DNA of 64,000 bases from Ectocarpus siliculosus. Taxonomy: Eukaryota > Sar > Phaeophyceae > Ectocarpales > Ectocarpaceae. The stretch is taken from the NCBI GenBank assembly GCA_000310025.1, contig FN648707.1, forward strand, positions 667,522 through 731,521, in the 5' to 3' direction. A model generated the notes under the pieces. The model was given only the letters and a program-made list of their open reading frames with translations, did no database searches and had not been told where the DNA came from. The position numbers were made by a program, and so were the translations under genes. Shown piece by piece: positions 61,000 through 64,000 of the stretch; within the stretch, counting starts at the first letter, position 1; each line of letters begins with the position of its first letter.

Positions 61000-62820
61000 T
61001 CCTCGCCTGTATGCCACCTGGCCGAAAGCGGGCAGGTCAAATTTCGACACCCTTTGTTTTGTTGTTGTTTCTCACTGTCATCCACAACACCGACCCAGCA
61101 CAAATTATGCTCAGGCTTCAGTAGAAAAGCCTCCCCCAAACACGTGGGGAAACTGTTCATACTGAAGCCAAGTCAGCATTTTTTTCCATACCAAACACTA
61201 CCAAGCGAAGTATAGTTTTCGTTAGCCTCTCGACGTTTGGGAGACACTTTTCATACGTAAGCCAAGTCAGCAAATTTTATGAGTACCAGGCGATGTACAA
61301 TTTTCGTTACCCTCTCGAGTCGAAACATAGGTCGAAACATCAATGGGGCTCGTCACATGCCAAAGTACGCTCTACGCCGCTAGGAGCCTACGGTGCACTC
61401 GGGACTAGTCGGGGCGGTGTACGGCTACTTGGGGCATACTCAACGTATTCGTTTAGGTCAACACAAACTCCCAAACAGGCGGCCACTACGGAGAGGGAGG
61501 ACGTGGGTGTGTCGCGATGTAGGTGACGGACCGCATAAGAGCAACTACCAGCGGCCTTCCTACATTTGGCACGCTACGGCTGTTGGCGGCGGGACTCGTT
61601 GCAAGGGGCTCGGCGGGGTCTGCTGCAACGATCATGAGCAGAATCACCCGAAGAAGACCAAGTATAGGTCCAGACCAAGCGTTATAGGGGGTGATACGTT
61701 CTTCAACGCGCCACCTTCACGAAGGGGCTTGGAAAACCATCCATCAACCGTCGCACGGCACTGGAGGTGGCAGGTTTCCTCTGACAAATACAGCTAATTT
61801 CGACGAAAACAATTCAGACGGTTTCAAAAATAGAACTAACGGGACTGTGAAACGTGGTCCAACGAGAGTGGCGGAAACAGGCCGAATCGCACATAGTTAG
61901 AGCGTGATCACAGCTGGGCTGCTGAGGGCCCGTGGCGCCGTCTGCTCCAGCGTCATCATGGCGGACCCACAAGGTAAGGAGTCGACCATGGTACCCAGAT
62001 AGACCCTTCCTGAAGTTTTGGTGCCATGTGGGTGGCTGTGAGTAGAGTTAGCACCACACGATTTTTGCATGCCGACCACGCTGGCTGCACCCGTTTTAGG
62101 GCTTACCATAGAGGCCACATTTCGGGCTTGCCACTTAGCAGACAGCACCGACACCCTAAGAGTATTTGATGCCAACCGCTGTCCCATGCTGGAGCGAGGA
62201 ATCGTCTGCGCGATTGCTGGCAATCACGTATAACCTCGAGTTGAGACCAAAATGTCGATTTTTGGTCTAAAAACCGGCCCGCGGCATGACCAGGGCCAGG
62301 TACGCATCAACTCCCTCGAACGGCGAGTGCAGGCTGCCGATCAATGCGGGTTTTTGCCACAGAGTATTGCAGTTGTATGCCCAACCAATTCCGAAGGCAG
62401 CGGCGAATTTGGTTGTAAACAGCAGTTGCCCAGTACATTTTGGTAAAATTGAGGATGTTTTTGAGACAGCCTTATCCCCCCGCCCCGCTGAAAGTACCCT
62501 GCCTTCAGGCAGAGCAGGCTCCATGGGAGCAGAACCTGGCCAAAAGTGTCCCGAGAGTGAAAGATAGCTGGGGTGGAGAGCTTTGAAATGAAGTACTACT
62601 GTCGCGTCCGACTAGGGTGCGCAGACGTTTAAGTTTTGATACCGTAAACCTAGAAATGACCCAACACCGCATCTTCCTTGGCGCGCAGGCACAGCAGGAA
62701 GCGACGCAACCGCTTTCCCTGCAGTCGCCACTGGTCCAGACATCGTGACCCTGTTGTGCACCCAACCAGTGCATTGCTGTTGGCGCCATCAGGAAGAAGT
62801 AGAGACGGCTCTGGGTCTAG
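61000..62820. other. Unassigned stretch before the right-hand gene
   Basis: No recognised domain. A repeated word CATACGTAAGCCAAGTCAGC/ACTGAAGCCAAGTCAGC occurs near 61160 and 61250. Two long minus-strand frames (62223-61897 and 62524-62267) have even composition and could be fragments of a repeat-encoded protein, but I cannot name one. Confidence 0.3.
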
Positions 62821-62821
62821 A

Positions 62822-62844
62822 AAAAAACGCTATTAGCGTTTTTT
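62822..62844. repeat. Perfect 11-base-arm palindrome at a likely splice acceptor
   Basis: Arms AAAAAACGCTA and TAGCGTTTTTT with one central T. The right arm doubles as the polypyrimidine tract of the CAG acceptor at 62847-62849. Confidence 0.8.
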
Positions 62845-62849
62845 ATCAG

Positions 62850-63184
62850 GGGCTAGGGGGGAGGGGTAGTGGGGCGACCAAGGGGAAAAGGATACAAGAC
62901 CAACTGGAGAAGGCCGGTGTTTTCCGCAGCCAGGGGGACACCAAGCCGCACAGGGTTTGGTGGTTGGCTTTTAGGGGGAAGGACGCGACACGACCCAGGT
63001 TTGAGGACAGAGGAGAAGATAACTTGTGCGTGCCGGCTGGGAGCGGTGCTGAAGAACACCGTGGGACCCCTAGAGATACCAACCCGGCCGTTGGCGCGAC
63101 GACAGCACAGGAGGGGGGGGGGAGTAGTACAGTAACGCCAGACGAACAAGAGGAACAAGAGCTTCCGGAGAAAAAGAAACGGAG
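62850..63184 (+). CDS. Internal exon of an unrecognised gene
   Basis: Open exon between a strong acceptor (TTTTTTATCAG) and a GTATGT donor at 63185. It encodes a mixed charged, low-complexity protein: GKRIQDQLEKAGVFRSQGDT, KPHRVWWLAFRGKDATRPRF, TTAQEGGGSS, then an acidic-to-basic end EEQELPEKKKRR. The KKKRR could be a nuclear-localisation-type cluster. No family recognised. It ends in phase 2. Confidence 0.4.
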
Positions 63185-63386
63185 GTATGTTCTACGTTCA
63201 ATTTTATTATGGTGCCTCTGTGGGGTTACCAGTGGGCGGTCGTCGTGCTCTGATGACTACAAGGCACTGCTGTGTAGGCCAATTACGCACTACCATGTAC
63301 TCGTCACGTGCCTTGATGTTCTGCTGTTGACTACTCCTTTGCGACTACCATTGTATTGCCGAGCACTATGCTGAGGGTGTTGGCTC

Positions 63387-63793
63387 ATGCCACCTGGATA
63401 TCCCGCATGCGTCGCCGCGACGCTGTCTATTTCCGTTGCTCATGTTGCCGCGGTCATTTTTTCTCTTGTTTCTGCTTCACGCGGGGTGGCGTGGGTTCGG
63501 AGCGACGCGATGCACGCGATGGTGTCCACTCCAACATGGGGGTACTTCTTGAACTTGTTCGAGTTGTCAAGACTCCTAGATCTGCCAGCGGATGATCTTC
63601 GCGCCGTGCTGCAGCCTCCATGTGCCCGAAATTCTACGATCGAGCATGAACTGTTCCTCTCGACGTTCGGCATTTCCCGGGGGTGGCATGCCGGGAATCC
63701 CGCCTGGCATTTGCTGGGATGTGGGCACGTCGTCGCGCTAGGGGAAGATGCGTGCATGGAACTCCTGAGCAGGCCACCCCAGCCCTTTTTTTG
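63387..63793 (+). CDS. Second exon of the unrecognised right-hand gene
   Basis: Open stretch ending at a consensus GTGAGT donor (63794) after RPPQPFF. Protein-like composition: WGYFLNLFELSRLLDLPADD, HELFLSTFGISRGWHAGNPA, HLLGCGHVVALGEDACMELL. Its true acceptor is uncertain; it may start within the hydrophobic first part (AAVIFSLVSA). No domain recognised. It lies downstream of the preceding exon on the same strand and probably belongs to the same gene, which continues past the window. Confidence 0.4.
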
Positions 63794-64000
63794 GTGAGTT
63801 GGTAGTCCGTCAGTGTCGATGGATGCATTTTACAAGTCCAAGTCAGCCCTCTATAGGGTTCTAAACGCTGTGCTTCCACGTACTGCTTGTAATGCTGCTC
63901 TGTTGGTGATATTTACTCGGCTTACCATCCCATCCCATCAGTTCAACCACCCACCCACCACACCCACTCCACACCAACCCCTGTATGCCTTTCCTCAATC

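Larger units (their letters stand above)
52790..61000 (+). repeat. Segmental duplication block 4
   Basis: Plus-oriented. Landmarks are CGTTCGTGGCCAGCTTTCGC (block 3: CGTTCGTGACCAGTTTTTCA), the GTAGCCCCCGGAAAGGTGCG upstream motif, all gene exons, and the long 3' flank shared with block 3 up to about 61000. Confidence 0.75.

Overview
The window is nuclear DNA from an intron-rich eukaryote, not a bacterium. Coding segments are short, are bounded by GT..AG junctions (donors mostly GTGAGY, GTAAGT or GTGAAG), are separated by introns of a few hundred bases, and sit among LINE and Copia retrotransposon relics, satellites and microsatellites. Two 100-base N runs mark scaffold gaps. The gene style fits an intron-rich protist; a photosynthetic stramenopile such as a brown alga is my guess, not a proof.

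The backbone is a segmental duplication of about 6-10 kb present four times: block 1 (1-7150, minus strand, cut by the window edge), block 2 (about 14370-20550, plus), block 3 (about 36290-47300, plus) and block 4 (about 52790-61000, plus). Each block carries one multi-exon gene of the same family. I recovered ten exons whose lengths recur exactly or nearly so between copies (80, 46, 68, 243, about 72, 77, 118, 93, 136 and 278-308 bases) and whose reading phases mostly interlock. The predicted protein has a membrane segment near the N-terminus, a Cys-containing ectodomain with N-glycosylation sequons, a second membrane segment near the C-terminus, and a basic tail. This layout resembles two-pass, large-ectodomain channels of the DEG/ENaC type; that is inference from architecture. 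Copies 1 and 3 look intact in the exons I can see, copy 2 is a clear pseudogene, and copy 4 has a broken small exon. Copy 3 has a roughly 3.6 kb insertion and copy 4 a roughly 0.7 kb insertion in the same early intron region.

Between the blocks lie transposon remains and repeats. 25.2-28.7 kb holds a LINE (endonuclease plus reverse transcriptase, minus strand) with five in-frame stops, one of them inside the catalytic YADD motif. 32.6-34.1 kb holds a 5'-truncated LINE of another lineage. 47.9-51.1 kb holds a decayed Copia polyprotein. Several non-autonomous families recur: a ~1.1 kb element (R1), a GATCATGA-rich element, a GTCCAYGGAC palindromic satellite, a poly-G-containing element (X) at both assembly gaps, and a short inverted-repeat element. 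The bases beside both gaps look like failed sequencing-read tails rather than genomic sequence.

The right end (62.8-63.8 kb) carries two plausible exons of an unrecognised plus-strand gene. No rRNA, tRNA, CRISPR array or operon was seen.
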